From Alicyclobacillus_A sp963788285 (lineage in GTDB: Bacteria; Bacillota; Bacilli; Alicyclobacillales; Alicyclobacillaceae), in the NCBI GenBank assembly GCA_963788285.1, contig CAWBGB010000014.1, forward strand, positions 124,001-188,000: 64,000 bases of DNA. The letters run 5' to 3'. A model generated the notes under the pieces. It was not told where the DNA came from. It ran no database searches and was given only the letters and a program-made list of their open reading frames with translations. The position numbers and the translations under genes were made by a program. Shown here in pieces: positions 17,439 through 26,718 of this stretch. Position 1 is the stretch's first letter. The number at the start of each line of letters is the position of its first letter.

Positions 17439-17767
17439 GCTTTCTCCCCCTCGCTTCGCGTGCCAACACGGTGTCCAGCCGCTGGCCTTGTCGGGTGCAC
17501 CGTATCAGGCATACACCCCTATGCCAGGATTCGCGGGCACCTGGCCTTCAATATGACCGGCGTAGATTGCTTCGCCCGTACATCCTCCCCGAGCCACTGA
17601 CAATCCCCCGAAACTGTCCAAAGAAAGTAGGACGATACATGTATATGCGTAGGGGGCCGCGATATGCTGGAGAGGTATCACCGTCCTAGACACCCTTATG
17701 TATATTGTCCGCTGAAAACCGATAGAACGAGAGACACGAGAATTTGAACCCCCTTGGTGACAGCATG
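17439..17767. other. Gene-free interval between spoIVA and gcvH
   Basis: About 330 bases with only short, unlikely ORFs. It must hold the spoIVA promoter (expected SigE type), but I could not fix -35/-10 boxes with confidence. No repeat or RNA gene was recognised. Confidence 0.5.
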
Positions 17768-17790
17768 AAAAAACGGCCCCAAAGGGCCGT
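17768..17790 (-). terminator. Terminator of gcvH
   Basis: ACGGCCC pairs with GGGCCGT over a short loop, with TTTTTT following on the minus strand, 22 bases after the gcvH stop. Confidence 0.85.
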
Positions 17791-17811
17791 TCACAGCAAG
17801 ACTTTTCACAC

Positions 17812-18195
17812 TTAATCTGCGATATGCGCCTCATACCCAGCGGCGTCGAGAAGGTCATCCAATTCGGCTGGATTGGACATTTCTACGACAATCATCCACC
17901 CGTCTTCGTACGGGTTAGAATTCACAAGTTCGGGTGCGTCGGTGAGGGATTGATTGATAGCGACCACCTTCCCGGACACGGGTGCGAACAAGTCTGAAAC
18001 GGTTTTTACAGATTCTACGGTGCCAAACGTTTCGTTCACCTTTACTTCGCTACCCACTTCAGGCAGTTCCACAAAGACGATGTCGCCGAGTTCATCTTGC
18101 GCAAAGTCTGTAATCCCGATGCGCGCTTGTTGACCTTCGACTTTGACCCATTCATGCTCCTTGGAATACTTGAGATTGGCTGGTACGTGGCTCAT
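17812..18195 (-). CDS. gcvH: Glycine cleavage system H protein
   Basis: 127 residues. The lipoyl-lysine site is GTVESVKTVSDLFAP (about residue 64), within KYSKEHEWVKVE...GITDFAQDELGDIVFVELPEVG. H protein carries the aminomethyl group on lipoate between the P, T and L proteins; in bacilli it also serves as lipoyl donor to 2-oxoacid dehydrogenases. GGGAGG lies 7 bases before the ATG at 18195. There is no gcvT, gcvP or glycine riboswitch nearby, and it has its own terminator, consistent with a stand-alone lipoyl-relay role. Confidence 0.95.
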   Translation of the reverse strand: MSHVPANLKYSKEHEWVKVEGQQARIGITDFAQDELGDIVFVELPEVGSEVKVNETFGTVESVKTVSDLFAPVSGKVVAINQSLTDAPELVNSNPYEDGWMIVVEMSNPAELDDLLDAAGYEAHIAD

Positions 18196-18263
18196 AAAGA
18201 TCCTCCCGTGCAACAGGTATGTATTAAAGTGGTGATCCGAAAAGGGTTACACGTCCATACAGA

Positions 18264-18295
18264 GAAGCGGGGCATGCACCCCACCTACCCGCTTC
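18264..18295 (-). terminator. GC-rich hairpin between gpsA and gcvH
   Basis: GAAGCGGG and CCCGCTTC form an 8-bp stem around a 16-base loop, about 100 bases beyond the gpsA stop. There is no T run, so it is a weak terminator candidate. Confidence 0.3.
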
Positions 18296-18393
18296 CGGAT
18301 GACCTGAACCCACCCGTTGGTATCAGTGTACCAAATGGAGGAATGACATACCAGTGATTTTGCCAAGGCTATCTCAAGCGCATGGGAGATGCA

Positions 18394-19428
18394 TCAGATC
18401 CACTTGGGAGGTAGCGCCTCACGCGCGACTTCTTCCATTTCATGTCCGCGCTCTCGCCCCATCAGTTCTTCAACCGCCTCCTGCGGGCGCTTTCCGGCAA
18501 ATAGAACATCGAACAGTGCGCGCGCAATCGGCATCTCCACCTGATGTTGGGCCGCAAGCTCGACAGTGGCTTGAACCGTTCTCACACCTTCGACAACCAT
18601 TCCCACCTTGTGCAACGCCTCATCGAGAGACAGTCCCTGGCCAAGTAATCGGCCTGCGCGAAAGTTTCTGCTGTGGCGACTTGTACAAGTGACAATCAAG
18701 TCTCCTACACCGGAGAGCCCGGCAAATGTCAGCGGTGATGCACCCATCTTCATACCAAGTCGTGCGATTTCCGCAAGTCCGCGAGTCATCAACGCCGCTT
18801 TTGCGTTGTCTCCAAAGCCGAGTCCATCCGCCATTCCCACGCCAAGCGCGATGATGTTTTTGAGCGATCCGCCCAGTTCAGCCCCTACCACATCAGGATT
18901 GGTATACACACGAAAGTACGAGTTCATGAGCGCGTCCTGCAACAATTCAGCCGTATCCCGTTCGTAAGCCGCAACCACAATGGTCGTCGGCATCTGTGCC
19001 ACCACCTCTTCGGCGTGGCTGGGTCCCGTAATGACAGCCAGTCGGCGGTCCAGGTCAGGATACGCCGCGAGAAGTACTTCGCTCATACGGCGTCCGGTCT
19101 TAACATCAAACCCCTTTACAGCGTGAGCAATCACTCCGTCGTTTGGAAGCAGGGGACTTACGGCAGACACGACATCTACCATCGCTGCGGATGGTACAGC
19201 AAAGATCACGATGTCGCGCCCGGCTAACGCTTCCGTCAAGTCACTGCTCGCACAGAGGGCTTTTGGGAGCTTGGCGCCTGGCAAGTACTTCTCGTTGGTA
19301 TGTCGGACGTTGATTTCGTCACACAGGGCCTGACGCTTAGCCCACAACACGGTGTCATGTCCATTGTCACAAAGCACGGTAGCCAACGCCGTTCCCCAAC
19401 TGCCTGCGCCCAATACAACTGCCTTCAT
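18394..19428 (-). CDS. gpsA: NAD(P)+-dependent glycerol-3-phosphate dehydrogenase
   Basis: 344 residues. The Rossmann motif is VVLGAGSWGTALATVL at the start and the catalytic region is LKNIIALGVGMADGLGFGDNAKAAL. It reduces dihydroxyacetone phosphate to sn-glycerol-3-phosphate for phospholipid synthesis. GGAGG lies just before the ATG at 19428; the ORF extends 6 codons upstream without a ribosome site. The gene upstream, plsY, uses its product, so plsY and gpsA form a functional pair in the B. subtilis-like der-plsY-gpsA order. Confidence 0.96.
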   Translation of the reverse strand: MKAVVLGAGSWGTALATVLCDNGHDTVLWAKRQALCDEINVRHTNEKYLPGAKLPKALCASSDLTEALAGRDIVIFAVPSAAMVDVVSAVSPLLPNDGVIAHAVKGFDVKTGRRMSEVLLAAYPDLDRRLAVITGPSHAEEVVAQMPTTIVVAAYERDTAELLQDALMNSYFRVYTNPDVVGAELGGSLKNIIALGVGMADGLGFGDNAKAALMTRGLAEIARLGMKMGASPLTFAGLSGVGDLIVTCTSRHSRNFRAGRLLGQGLSLDEALHKVGMVVEGVRTVQATVELAAQHQVEMPIARALFDVLFAGKRPQEAVEELMGRERGHEMEEVAREALPPKWI

Positions 19429-19452
19429 AAGCACCTCCGAGTTCAATCGTCC

Positions 19453-20049
19453 CTAAAAACGCTTCGAAAAAATGCGGTTCTCTTGGCCTTTCAACAGACG
19501 TTCAATATTCTTCCTATGGCGATAAATAGACATCACAGCAACCACAGCGGAAAACAGCAGAGCACCAGTGCGGTTGGATTCCAAGAGCGCCAGGAATACT
19601 GGCGTAAGCACCGCAAATGTCAACGCGCCTACGGAAACAATGCGCGTCACAACGACAAGCGCAATCGCAATCAAACCAGCTAACAACGCCGGTATTGGCA
19701 TTGTCAAGAGCAGCACGCCAATCGTTGTTGCAACGCCTTTTCCCCCACGAAAACCAAAGAAGACCGGCCAGTTGTGTCCGGCAATCACGGCCAAGCCCGA
19801 GAGGTACGTCGTCCACGGGCCGCCGTGTCCTACATTCCAGGCGATGGCAATCGCCAGCATGCCTTTTAAAATATCCAACAACAGAACAAGTACAGCCACA
19901 CGCGGTCCCAGCACCCGCAACGTGTTGGTCGCACCTGCATTCCCGCTTCCGTGCTCGCGAATGTCAATGTGCGCTATCCACTTGCCGAACAACGTACTTG
20001 GCGAGATGGATCCTATTAAATACGCAAGAAGTACGCATACAATCAACAC
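19453..20049 (-). CDS. plsY: Acyl-phosphate glycerol-3-phosphate acyltransferase
   Basis: 198 residues with about five membrane helices. Conserved PlsY loops are visible: GSISPSTLFGKW, HGSGNAGATNTLRVLG and GHNWPVFFGFRGGKGVATTIG. The enzyme transfers the acyl group from acyl-phosphate to glycerol-3-phosphate at the inner membrane, the first committed step of phosphatidic acid synthesis. It lies 24 bases upstream of gpsA, which makes its acceptor, and downstream of der. Confidence 0.96.
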   Translation of the reverse strand: MLIVCVLLAYLIGSISPSTLFGKWIAHIDIREHGSGNAGATNTLRVLGPRVAVLVLLLDILKGMLAIAIAWNVGHGGPWTTYLSGLAVIAGHNWPVFFGFRGGKGVATTIGVLLLTMPIPALLAGLIAIALVVVTRIVSVGALTFAVLTPVFLALLESNRTGALLFSAVVAVMSIYRHRKNIERLLKGQENRIFSKRF

Positions 20050-20093
20050 GATGGCTCCCCCTATACGACACTCTACCTAGCCCATGGCAGCGG

Positions 20094-21413
20094 TCAGGAA
20101 CGGTTTCGGATGGTCAGCTTGAGCGGAGTACCCTCGAAGCCAAACGCTTGGCGGAGTTGATTTTCCAGGTACCGTTGGTAGGAAAAGTGCATCAACTGAC
20201 TGTCGTTTACGAAAAACGCAATGGTGGGCGGCCTTACCCCAATTTGCGTTGCATAATAGATTCGCAACCTTCTCCCCCGGTCCGATGGCGGGGTCACAGA
20301 CGCCATGGCTTCCTGCAACACGCTGTTCAGCGTCGACGTGGCAATGCGCATGGCATGATTTTCCGCAATCTCCTTTGCGAGCGGCAAAATTCTATGTACT
20401 CTCTGCTTCGTCTTGGCCGACACAAACAGGATAGGCGCCCAACGCATGAATTGAAATTCGTTGCGAATCTGATGCTCGAACTGGTGCGCTGTCTTGTCAT
20501 CCTTGTCGACGATGTCCCATTTGTTGACGAGGAACGCGACAGCCCTGCCCGCCTCCAGAGCGTACCCGGCGACCCGCTTGTCCTGCTCGGCAATGCCCTC
20601 GTGACCATCCAACACGACAAAGGCCACGTCGGACCGCTCAATCGCCCGCAACGCCCGCAACACACTGTATTTCTCGACGCGTTCATAAACTTTCCCTTTA
20701 CGGCGCATTCCAGCGGTATCAATCAACACATAACGTTGGCCGTTCACTTCCAACGGAGTGTCAATCGCGTCACGGGTTGTACCAGCAACTTCGCTGACCA
20801 TGACGCGGTTTCCTCCCACCAGTGCGTTTATCAGCGAGGATTTTCCAACATTCGGCCGTCCGATGAGAGCGACGCGAATCACATCGTCACTGTACTCGGG
20901 ATCTTCACCCGCAGGTAACCTGCGAACCACCTCATCCAGCAAGTCGCCTGTACCCGAGCCATGTTCGGCAGAAACAGCAATGGGATCACCAAACCCAAGT
21001 TCGTAAAACTCATAGGCTGCCTCGTGATGCTTCGGATGATCCAATTTGTTAACACCAAGGACCACTGGCTTGCCCGACTTGCGCAATAGTTCAGCAACGT
21101 CTCGATCCGCCCCAGTGAGCCCATCCTGTCCATCCACGAGAAAGACAATAACTTCCGCCTCGTCAATCGCAACCTCCGCCTGTACCCGTATCAAGTTGGC
21201 CACTTCATCCTGTTCGTCCAGCTCAATGCCACCCGTGTCAATTAGGTGAAAGTCCTTCCCGTTCCAGTCTGCCTTCGCATAGATCCTATCCCGCGTGACA
21301 CCTGGCACGTTTTCTACAATAGAAATACGTTCCCCAACAATTCGGTTGAATAACGTGGATTTGCCCACGTTCGCACGTCCGACAATCGCAACCACTGGTA
21401 AGGCCATAGACAT
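20094..21413 (-). CDS. der: Ribosome biogenesis GTPase Der (EngA)
   Basis: 439 residues with two tandem G domains: P-loops GRANVGKST (about residue 12) and GRPNVGKSS (about 187), each with DTGG/DTAG and NKxD motifs, followed by a KH-like domain. Der acts in 50S subunit maturation. The length is standard. The ATG is preceded by AGGAATGGTAG. It sits upstream of plsY-gpsA, as in B. subtilis (yphC). Confidence 0.97.
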   Translation of the reverse strand: MSMALPVVAIVGRANVGKSTLFNRIVGERISIVENVPGVTRDRIYAKADWNGKDFHLIDTGGIELDEQDEVANLIRVQAEVAIDEAEVIVFLVDGQDGLTGADRDVAELLRKSGKPVVLGVNKLDHPKHHEAAYEFYELGFGDPIAVSAEHGSGTGDLLDEVVRRLPAGEDPEYSDDVIRVALIGRPNVGKSSLINALVGGNRVMVSEVAGTTRDAIDTPLEVNGQRYVLIDTAGMRRKGKVYERVEKYSVLRALRAIERSDVAFVVLDGHEGIAEQDKRVAGYALEAGRAVAFLVNKWDIVDKDDKTAHQFEHQIRNEFQFMRWAPILFVSAKTKQRVHRILPLAKEIAENHAMRIATSTLNSVLQEAMASVTPPSDRGRRLRIYYATQIGVRPPTIAFFVNDSQLMHFSYQRYLENQLRQAFGFEGTPLKLTIRNRS

Positions 21414-21448
21414 CTACCATTCCTATCCATACGTATTCGTCATGGAAA

Positions 21449-21474
21449 ATCGGGGGCAACCTTTGGCACCCCCC
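21449..21474 (-). terminator. Hairpin after the radical SAM gene
   Basis: GGGGG and CCCCC flank a short imperfect stem, followed on the minus strand by ATTTT, between the stop at 21487 and the der start. Stem quality is moderate. Confidence 0.45.
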
Positions 21475-21486
21475 TGAAACTGTGCA

Positions 21487-22887
21487 TTACAGCGTCGCAG
21501 TCGAAACGTCTTCCGGATTTTCCAGCACTCGCAATGTGGCTTCATAGCGGCGCCGCGGCGGTAGCGATTGGGTATGGCCGAGGACGCCGTACATTAATCC
21601 CATGCCTGTCGCCGGTACCACAGTCACTGGAATCTGCAGCGCATCTCGAACTCGATCCACCGTCCAGTCATCGAGGAAAACATCAGCATCGTCCTTGAGC
21701 ATGATATCTGGCAACAACAAAGTGTCCAGCCCCGCTACTTTATCCTGCAATTGCGCAACGATGTCTGTGCCGGTAATGAGGCCAGCGACAGTCACATTAT
21801 GTCCATAAAAATCGTTTACAATTGAAAACACGTGCGTCTCCAGCCCTGGAATGTGACCGAGCCGTTGAATCGACTGTTCAATCGTCTTACGAGCGGATAC
21901 GCTGGTGACAATCCCCACATTCCGACGTGAACCGACAATTCGCTTCGGCACGCGTGGCCAGATTTCATCTAACTCATCAAGGAAGATGCGGATGACACCG
22001 ACCCCGTTTTCCGTCTGTGCGAATTCATCATAGTGGTCTCCCGGCGGAACATCTTTGTCCGCAATCACGTAAAACTCGTCGGCCGCATGAACAAACGAGA
22101 CACCAAGTTGCGCCCGAAAACGCTCTTGCCAATACGCCACCTGGTTGATGACGCGCTCCGCTTCCTCCAACGTACATGGTCTCAGCTTGTGCAATCCGCG
22201 TCGATGTTTCGTCAAACCTACAGGCACGACAGACAGTGTCCGCACCGACGGATAAAATTTCACCAGGTCCTGAATGGTTCTGTCTAATTCGTCGCCATCG
22301 TTCCACCCGGGTACTAGGACAACCTGGGTGTTCATTTCGATGCCGCCCTTCGCTAAGAAGTCGATTTGTCGCAGGATCTCACCAGACCTTTTATTAGCCA
22401 GCATTCGCACGCGCAACTCTGGGTTGGTGGTGTGCACAGATACGTTGAGCGGCGACATTTTTAGGTCGACGATGCGCTGCAATTCTTCATCCTTGACATT
22501 CGTTAGCGTAACGAAGTTCCCATGCAAAAACGACAGTCGGTAATCGTCGTCTCGCACATTTAACGTTTGTCTCATATTCGACGGGATCTGGTCGACGAAA
22601 CAGAAGACACACTTATTGTGACATAAATGGACGCGGTCCACAGTCGGGTTTTCCCATTCTACGCCAAGACCCTCATCGTATCCCTTTTCAACCTCGATAA
22701 CCCATACCTCGCCGTTAGATTTCTTGACTTCCAGTTCGATTTCTTCTGTAGCGAGCGCAAACTGAAGATCTACGATGTCGCGGATGGTTTGTCCATTGAT
22801 CTTTAACAACTCATCACCGGGTTCCAGTTCCAGCTCCTCGGCCAGCGAACCCGGCTGTACTTTATAGATTTTCGGCAATGAAGACAC
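21487..22887 (-). CDS. PDZ/DUF512 putative radical SAM protein (TIGR03279 family)
   Basis: 466 residues. An N-terminal PDZ-like domain (GSLAEELELEPGDELLKINGQTIRDI) is followed by the radical-SAM-like cluster CHNKCVFCFVDQIP (CxxxCxxC) near residue 90 and a C-terminal DUF512 domain. The family is conserved in cyanobacteria and Firmicutes and often lies beside der, as here. It probably binds an iron-sulfur cluster; the reaction is unknown. The ATG has GAGGTG about 5 bases upstream. Confidence 0.9.
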   Translation of the reverse strand: MSSLPKIYKVQPGSLAEELELEPGDELLKINGQTIRDIVDLQFALATEEIELEVKKSNGEVWVIEVEKGYDEGLGVEWENPTVDRVHLCHNKCVFCFVDQIPSNMRQTLNVRDDDYRLSFLHGNFVTLTNVKDEELQRIVDLKMSPLNVSVHTTNPELRVRMLANKRSGEILRQIDFLAKGGIEMNTQVVLVPGWNDGDELDRTIQDLVKFYPSVRTLSVVPVGLTKHRRGLHKLRPCTLEEAERVINQVAYWQERFRAQLGVSFVHAADEFYVIADKDVPPGDHYDEFAQTENGVGVIRIFLDELDEIWPRVPKRIVGSRRNVGIVTSVSARKTIEQSIQRLGHIPGLETHVFSIVNDFYGHNVTVAGLITGTDIVAQLQDKVAGLDTLLLPDIMLKDDADVFLDDWTVDRVRDALQIPVTVVPATGMGLMYGVLGHTQSLPPRRRYEATLRVLENPEDVSTATL

Positions 22888-23021
22888 CTCTACTTTGTCA
22901 TTTTCGGTGTTGTGTATATCTGAGCAATGCCAAACGGCACCGTTTATTGAAAAAGGCTTCGTGCGCGGCGTGAGACCTGGTCACACCATTCCTTCATTAT
23001 GTCTCATCGTGTCACATGTCG

Positions 23022-23630
23022 TCAAATGACAGGCTTATACCGTGTATTCCACAGTTTTCTAACGGAGGAAACGGTGTAATTTGCCAATCGCCAACTGAAC
23101 ACTGCGACCCAAAACACATTACATATCCAGGGTTGAAAGTCGGCAAGTGGGATGAAGAAAGAAGAGAACAACGCTGGTTCGTGAGAGCTGGATGACACCA
23201 GGTACAGCCATATGTACGCCGAGGCCGCCGCAGATCGAGCAAAATGAACGCCTCCCGCAAACACCGAACCGAGAACCAACCATAGCCCACCTACCAATAG
23301 ACTGGTCGGTATCTGGTGCCACTGGTGAAACGGGAACAGAGCGACGAACTTCGCGGTGACCATTGCAATCACAAAGCTGGCGCCCAGCGTCTGCACACTA
23401 CGGATGGCAGAGGGGTGAGGTAAAAACGGGATGGCAAACAACGCGCATGCGAATGTGACCGAAACCGGACGCAATCCGAGGTCCGGGCGAACAAAATATG
23501 TCACGAGACTCACGGCGTACACGAAGCTTGCCAGCCGTAAGGCATCCGGCTGAGATGAATCGTCTTGCGTTCCGGCGGGAGCACATAGGGTCAACACACA
23601 ACAGACTAGCGATAAATACATCGATTCCAT
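23022..23630 (-). CDS. Membrane protein at the YphA position (function unknown)
   Basis: 202 residues with four to six hydrophobic segments (MYLSLVCCVLTLC, LASFVYAVSLVTYF, VTFACALFAIPFL, LVGGLWLVLGSVFAGG, ICNVFWVAVFSW). The start at 23630 has GAGGC about 7 bases upstream; the longer ORF to 23840 would overlap rpsA by 92 bases and begins with non-family sequence. B. subtilis carries the membrane protein gene yphA at this place between the S1 homologue and der; I infer correspondence from position and topology, not from sequence. Confidence 0.65.
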   Translation of the reverse strand: MESMYLSLVCCVLTLCAPAGTQDDSSQPDALRLASFVYAVSLVTYFVRPDLGLRPVSVTFACALFAIPFLPHPSAIRSVQTLGASFVIAMVTAKFVALFPFHQWHQIPTSLLVGGLWLVLGSVFAGGVHFARSAAASAYIWLYLVSSSSHEPALFSSFFIPLADFQPWICNVFWVAVFSWRLANYTVSSVRKLWNTRYKPVI

Positions 23631-23748
23631 GGATTTCGCCTCATGTCTCAAGGTGCCCACCCACGCCAAGGAACATTCATTCCGAAATGCACAAAGACAC
23701 GCTACAGGTTCGCAGCGTGCCTTTGCTTCTACTGATGTTTTAACATCT

Positions 23749-24903
23749 TTACTTCTTGAACAAGTCCCGGAACAGATCTCCGAGTGTCGCACCCGTGCCC
23801 GACACGTCATCGTGAGACGCGTTGTAGCGTTGCGGTTCACGCTCTCTCTGCCGTGGCGCTTCCACCGTATCCTTAATAGAGAGGGAAATCCGTTTCCGCT
23901 CTGGTTCCACAGACAGAATCTTTACACGCACTTCCTGCCCCTCTTCCAAGACATCAGACGGTGTTGCCACATGTTGATGAGAAATCTGGGATACGTGCAC
24001 TAGGCCTTCGAGACCCGGACGCAGTTCGACAAACGCACCGAAGTCCACCAGCCGCACAACCTTTCCAGAGACGATGTCCCCTGCTTGGAACTCGTGTGCG
24101 TACTGTTCCCACGGGCTCGGAGAAGCGTCTTTCATAGACAGGGAGATGCGTCCGGCTTCCGGATCCACCGCCAGAACCCGTACCATTACCTTGTCTCCAG
24201 GCTTGACTACTTCAGCGGGGTCAGTTACGTGGTGCCAAGCCAACTCGGAAATGTGAACGAGACCGTCAACACCGCCGACATCGACAAAGGCTCCGAAGCT
24301 TGTCAGCCGCTGAACGGTGCCTTCCACCGTGGTACCCGGCTGCAGGGCAGCAATCTTTTGCTTCACTTCTTGCTCATGTTCTTCGTCCAGAACAGCCTTG
24401 CGAGACAAAATCAGTTTATTGTTCTCTGGGTCAATTTCGACAACACGGACGCGGATGGTCTTCCCCTTGTACTCGTTCAGGTCCTCTACGAACTGACGAT
24501 CCACTAGCGATGCGGGAATAAATCCGCGCACACCTACATCCGTGACCAAGCCGCCTTTCACGACGTCGTGGACAGTCACGTCAAACGCAGCGTTCTGCTC
24601 GAACTTTTCTTGCAGCTCTGCCCATGCCTTCGCAGCACCTGCTGCACGCCGAGACAAAATTACGGCTTCCCCTTCGTCATCGATTTTCTGGATGAAAACT
24701 TCGACCTTTTGGCCGACGGACACGACGTCGCTCGGATGCTCAATGCGCAACGGCGACAATTCGCGAATCGGAATCACTCCGGTGAACTTGTGGCCGATAT
24801 CCACCAAAACTCTCTTATCCTCGACGCCAGTGACGGTCCCTTCTACAATATCACCGACAGATAAATCGGCAGTGTTCAACATTTTTTGCACATCCTCTGA
24901 CAT
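23749..24903 (-). CDS. rpsA: 30S ribosomal protein S1 homologue (YpfD type)
   Basis: 384 residues made of four S1/OB domains, beginning near residues 18, 102, 187 and 272 (GDIVEGTVTGVEDKRVLVDIG; GGLVTDVGVRGFIPASL; GTVQRLTSFGAFVDVGGVDGLVHISEL; GKVVRLVDFGAFVELRPGLEG). This is the short Firmicute S1 relative, which binds RNA and may help translation without being a strict ribosome subunit. The tail is Arg/Glu-rich. GAGGAGGG lies 9 bases before the ATG. cmk upstream and der downstream match the usual neighbourhood. Confidence 0.95.
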   Translation of the reverse strand: MSEDVQKMLNTADLSVGDIVEGTVTGVEDKRVLVDIGHKFTGVIPIRELSPLRIEHPSDVVSVGQKVEVFIQKIDDEGEAVILSRRAAGAAKAWAELQEKFEQNAAFDVTVHDVVKGGLVTDVGVRGFIPASLVDRQFVEDLNEYKGKTIRVRVVEIDPENNKLILSRKAVLDEEHEQEVKQKIAALQPGTTVEGTVQRLTSFGAFVDVGGVDGLVHISELAWHHVTDPAEVVKPGDKVMVRVLAVDPEAGRISLSMKDASPSPWEQYAHEFQAGDIVSGKVVRLVDFGAFVELRPGLEGLVHVSQISHQHVATPSDVLEEGQEVRVKILSVEPERKRISLSIKDTVEAPRQREREPQRYNASHDDVSGTGATLGDLFRDLFKK

Positions 24904-24976
24904 GCTAGCGCCCTCCTCATATACTGCAAAAATTTATCACCAGCCTTCAGACCAACGCGAAGCGGACACAGCCTCC

Positions 24977-25273
24977 TCATCGCATGAGGCGTTTGAAGAC
25001 TTGTAAGCAAATCACCATAGCGACACCAACAGTTCCCACCAACGCATATGCCGCTAATCCTTGGACCATTCCCAACTGGTACGCCAAACCGGCCAGCATC
25101 AGGAAGACGGTCAGGGCAATCGCTCCAAACTGAAAACGCCTGGAGATCCTTCGTACTTTCATGGTGTCCATTTTTTCGCCGAGCTTTCGCACCAATATGG
25201 CGTTGTACAAATAAATCGCCGCAGCGAATGCACATACAACCACTGCATCTTGGATGACCAACTGTACACTCAT
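24977..25273 (-). CDS. Small membrane protein, unknown function
   Basis: 98 residues with three hydrophobic segments (VIQDAVVVCAFAAAIYLYN; FGAIALTVFLMLAGLAYQ; AALVGTVGVAMVICLQ-like) separated by a basic loop (KLGEKMDTMKVRRISRR). The ATG overlaps the plsC stop as ATGA, so it is translationally coupled to plsC and belongs to the cmk-plsC operon. I do not recognise the family. Confidence 0.7.
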   Translation of the reverse strand: MSVQLVIQDAVVVCAFAAAIYLYNAILVRKLGEKMDTMKVRRISRRFQFGAIALTVFLMLAGLAYQLGMVQGLAAYALVGTVGVAMVICLQVFKRLMR

Positions 25274-25872
25274 GAAGGATGGCCCTCGTCCAACAACTGT
25301 TGAATTCGTTTCATCAGCTGCTCCAGAATGGTGTCATTGGTGTCTTCTGGAGTCGGAACGAATGGTTCACCAAACCGTAGTGTGAGTTTGCCTCTGAATT
25401 TGTACTGTCCTATCACTGCGACAGGAACAATTGGACATTGTGTCTTGCGCGCGATAAACGCAACCCCAGGCAATCCTCGTTGAAGCTTTCCAGTTTTGGA
25501 CCGATGTCCTTCGGGAAACACGAGAAGACAGCCATTATGCTCAGGAATCGCCAGCGCATGGCGGATTGCCTGTCTATCCCCTGCGCCTCGCCGAACCGGA
25601 AACGCACCAAGGTATCGTAGGAGCGCAGCAAACCACCGGTACTTGAACAGTTCATGCTTCGCCATGAAATGAACAAAACGAGGTGTCCCCAGGCCAATCG
25701 TCAAGGGATCTAGATTATGTATATGATTACTCCCGAGTACAACCGGCCCCGTCTTCGGTACGTAATGCTGGTTCACAATGCGAAAGCGATACGCAAGCCG
25801 GAAATATAACCAAACAATGGAACGTGCAACGCGATAGAAGGGAGAGCGGTATCGGTCGCGTACGACTATCAT
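25270..25872 (-). CDS. plsC: 1-acyl-sn-glycerol-3-phosphate acyltransferase
   Basis: 200 residues with the acyltransferase motifs NHIHNLDPLTIG (HxxxxD) near residue 50 and FPEGHRSKTG near residue 120. It adds the second acyl chain to lysophosphatidic acid at the membrane. Its start overlaps the cmk stop as ATGA, the cmk-plsC order common in bacilli. Together with plsY and gpsA elsewhere in the window it completes phosphatidic acid synthesis. Confidence 0.93.
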   Translation of the reverse strand: MIVVRDRYRSPFYRVARSIVWLYFRLAYRFRIVNQHYVPKTGPVVLGSNHIHNLDPLTIGLGTPRFVHFMAKHELFKYRWFAALLRYLGAFPVRRGAGDRQAIRHALAIPEHNGCLLVFPEGHRSKTGKLQRGLPGVAFIARKTQCPIVPVAVIGQYKFRGKLTLRFGEPFVPTPEDTNDTILEQLMKRIQQLLDEGHPS

Positions 25873-26543
25873 CTACGAATCCGCTCCACAAGCGCCAGAA
25901 TTTCTTCAACCACTTGCTGTACGGGTTTCCCAGTGGAATCGATGCAGTGAGCGTCAGCGGCCGGTTTCAACGGCGCAACGCTGCGAGACGAGTCGCGGCG
26001 ATCCCGCTCTTCGATGGAACTCCTCAACTCATCGACAGACACGTCAAAGCCTTTGGTCTGAAACTCTTCAGCCCGGCGGCGCGTGCGTTCCTCGAGTGAT
26101 GCGGTCAAAAAGACTTTCACATCCGCATTTGGCAACACCACGGTTCCGATATCTCGACCATCCATCACAACAGAATGATTACGTGCAAATTCTTGTTGCC
26201 ACCGCGTTAAAATTGCGCGTACACGTGGATAAACGGACAATCGCGACACCAAACCGGATACATCCGGTTTGCGCAGTTCCGCATTGATGCAGATATTGTT
26301 GTGGTAAATGTCCAATCCACCCTGACCGTTGCGTTCGAAACACAGCGGGTGTTTTTCCAACAGTTGTACCAGAGATTCTTCGTCTTCTGACGATACCCCG
26401 TAGTTCAAGGCTAACCAAGCGACTCCTCGATACATCGCGCCCGTATCGACGTACAGAAATCCGAGTTGGCGAGCCACTTCCTTTGCAACTGTGCTTTTCC
26501 CGGCACCGGCGGGTCCGTCAATGGCAATGTTGATGTGTGACAT
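25869..26543 (-). CDS. cmk: Cytidylate kinase
   Basis: 224 residues: NIAIDGPAGAGKSTVAKEVA is the P-loop, followed by LGFLYVDTGAMYRGVAW and the CMP-binding GRDIGTVVLPNADVKVFLTA. It phosphorylates CMP and dCMP in the cytosol. The start at 26543 has GGAGGG 7 bases upstream; the 77-residue in-frame extension upstream crosses a terminator and is not real. It heads the cmk-plsC-membrane protein unit. Confidence 0.96.
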   Translation of the reverse strand: MSHINIAIDGPAGAGKSTVAKEVARQLGFLYVDTGAMYRGVAWLALNYGVSSEDEESLVQLLEKHPLCFERNGQGGLDIYHNNICINAELRKPDVSGLVSRLSVYPRVRAILTRWQQEFARNHSVVMDGRDIGTVVLPNADVKVFLTASLEERTRRRAEEFQTKGFDVSVDELRSSIEERDRRDSSRSVAPLKPAADAHCIDSTGKPVQQVVEEILALVERIRR

Positions 26544-26576
26544 GTGGGCCCTCCAGCCAAGTACATAGCTCGTTCT

Positions 26577-26600
26577 AAAAATAAAAAGCAGGCATCCTGC
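26577..26600 (-). terminator. Terminator between the 26.7 kb membrane gene and cmk
   Basis: GCAGG and CCTGC around a 3-base loop, then on the minus strand TTTTTATTTTT. It ends leftward transcription ahead of the cmk promoter. Confidence 0.7.
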
Positions 26601-26718
26601 CCGCTTTCGAAACAAGTGTTTGCAACCAAAGAACAACAGAAGAACCAGCGGGAAAGCGGCGTTGCAACGCGATTTGCAGTTTAATAGTAGCATAGCGATT
26701 AGGGCACTGCAAGAACGC

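Noticed and set aside
23630..23840. 70-residue extension of the YphA-position protein
   Set aside because: It overlaps the end of rpsA and has no ribosome site; a good one lies at 23630.
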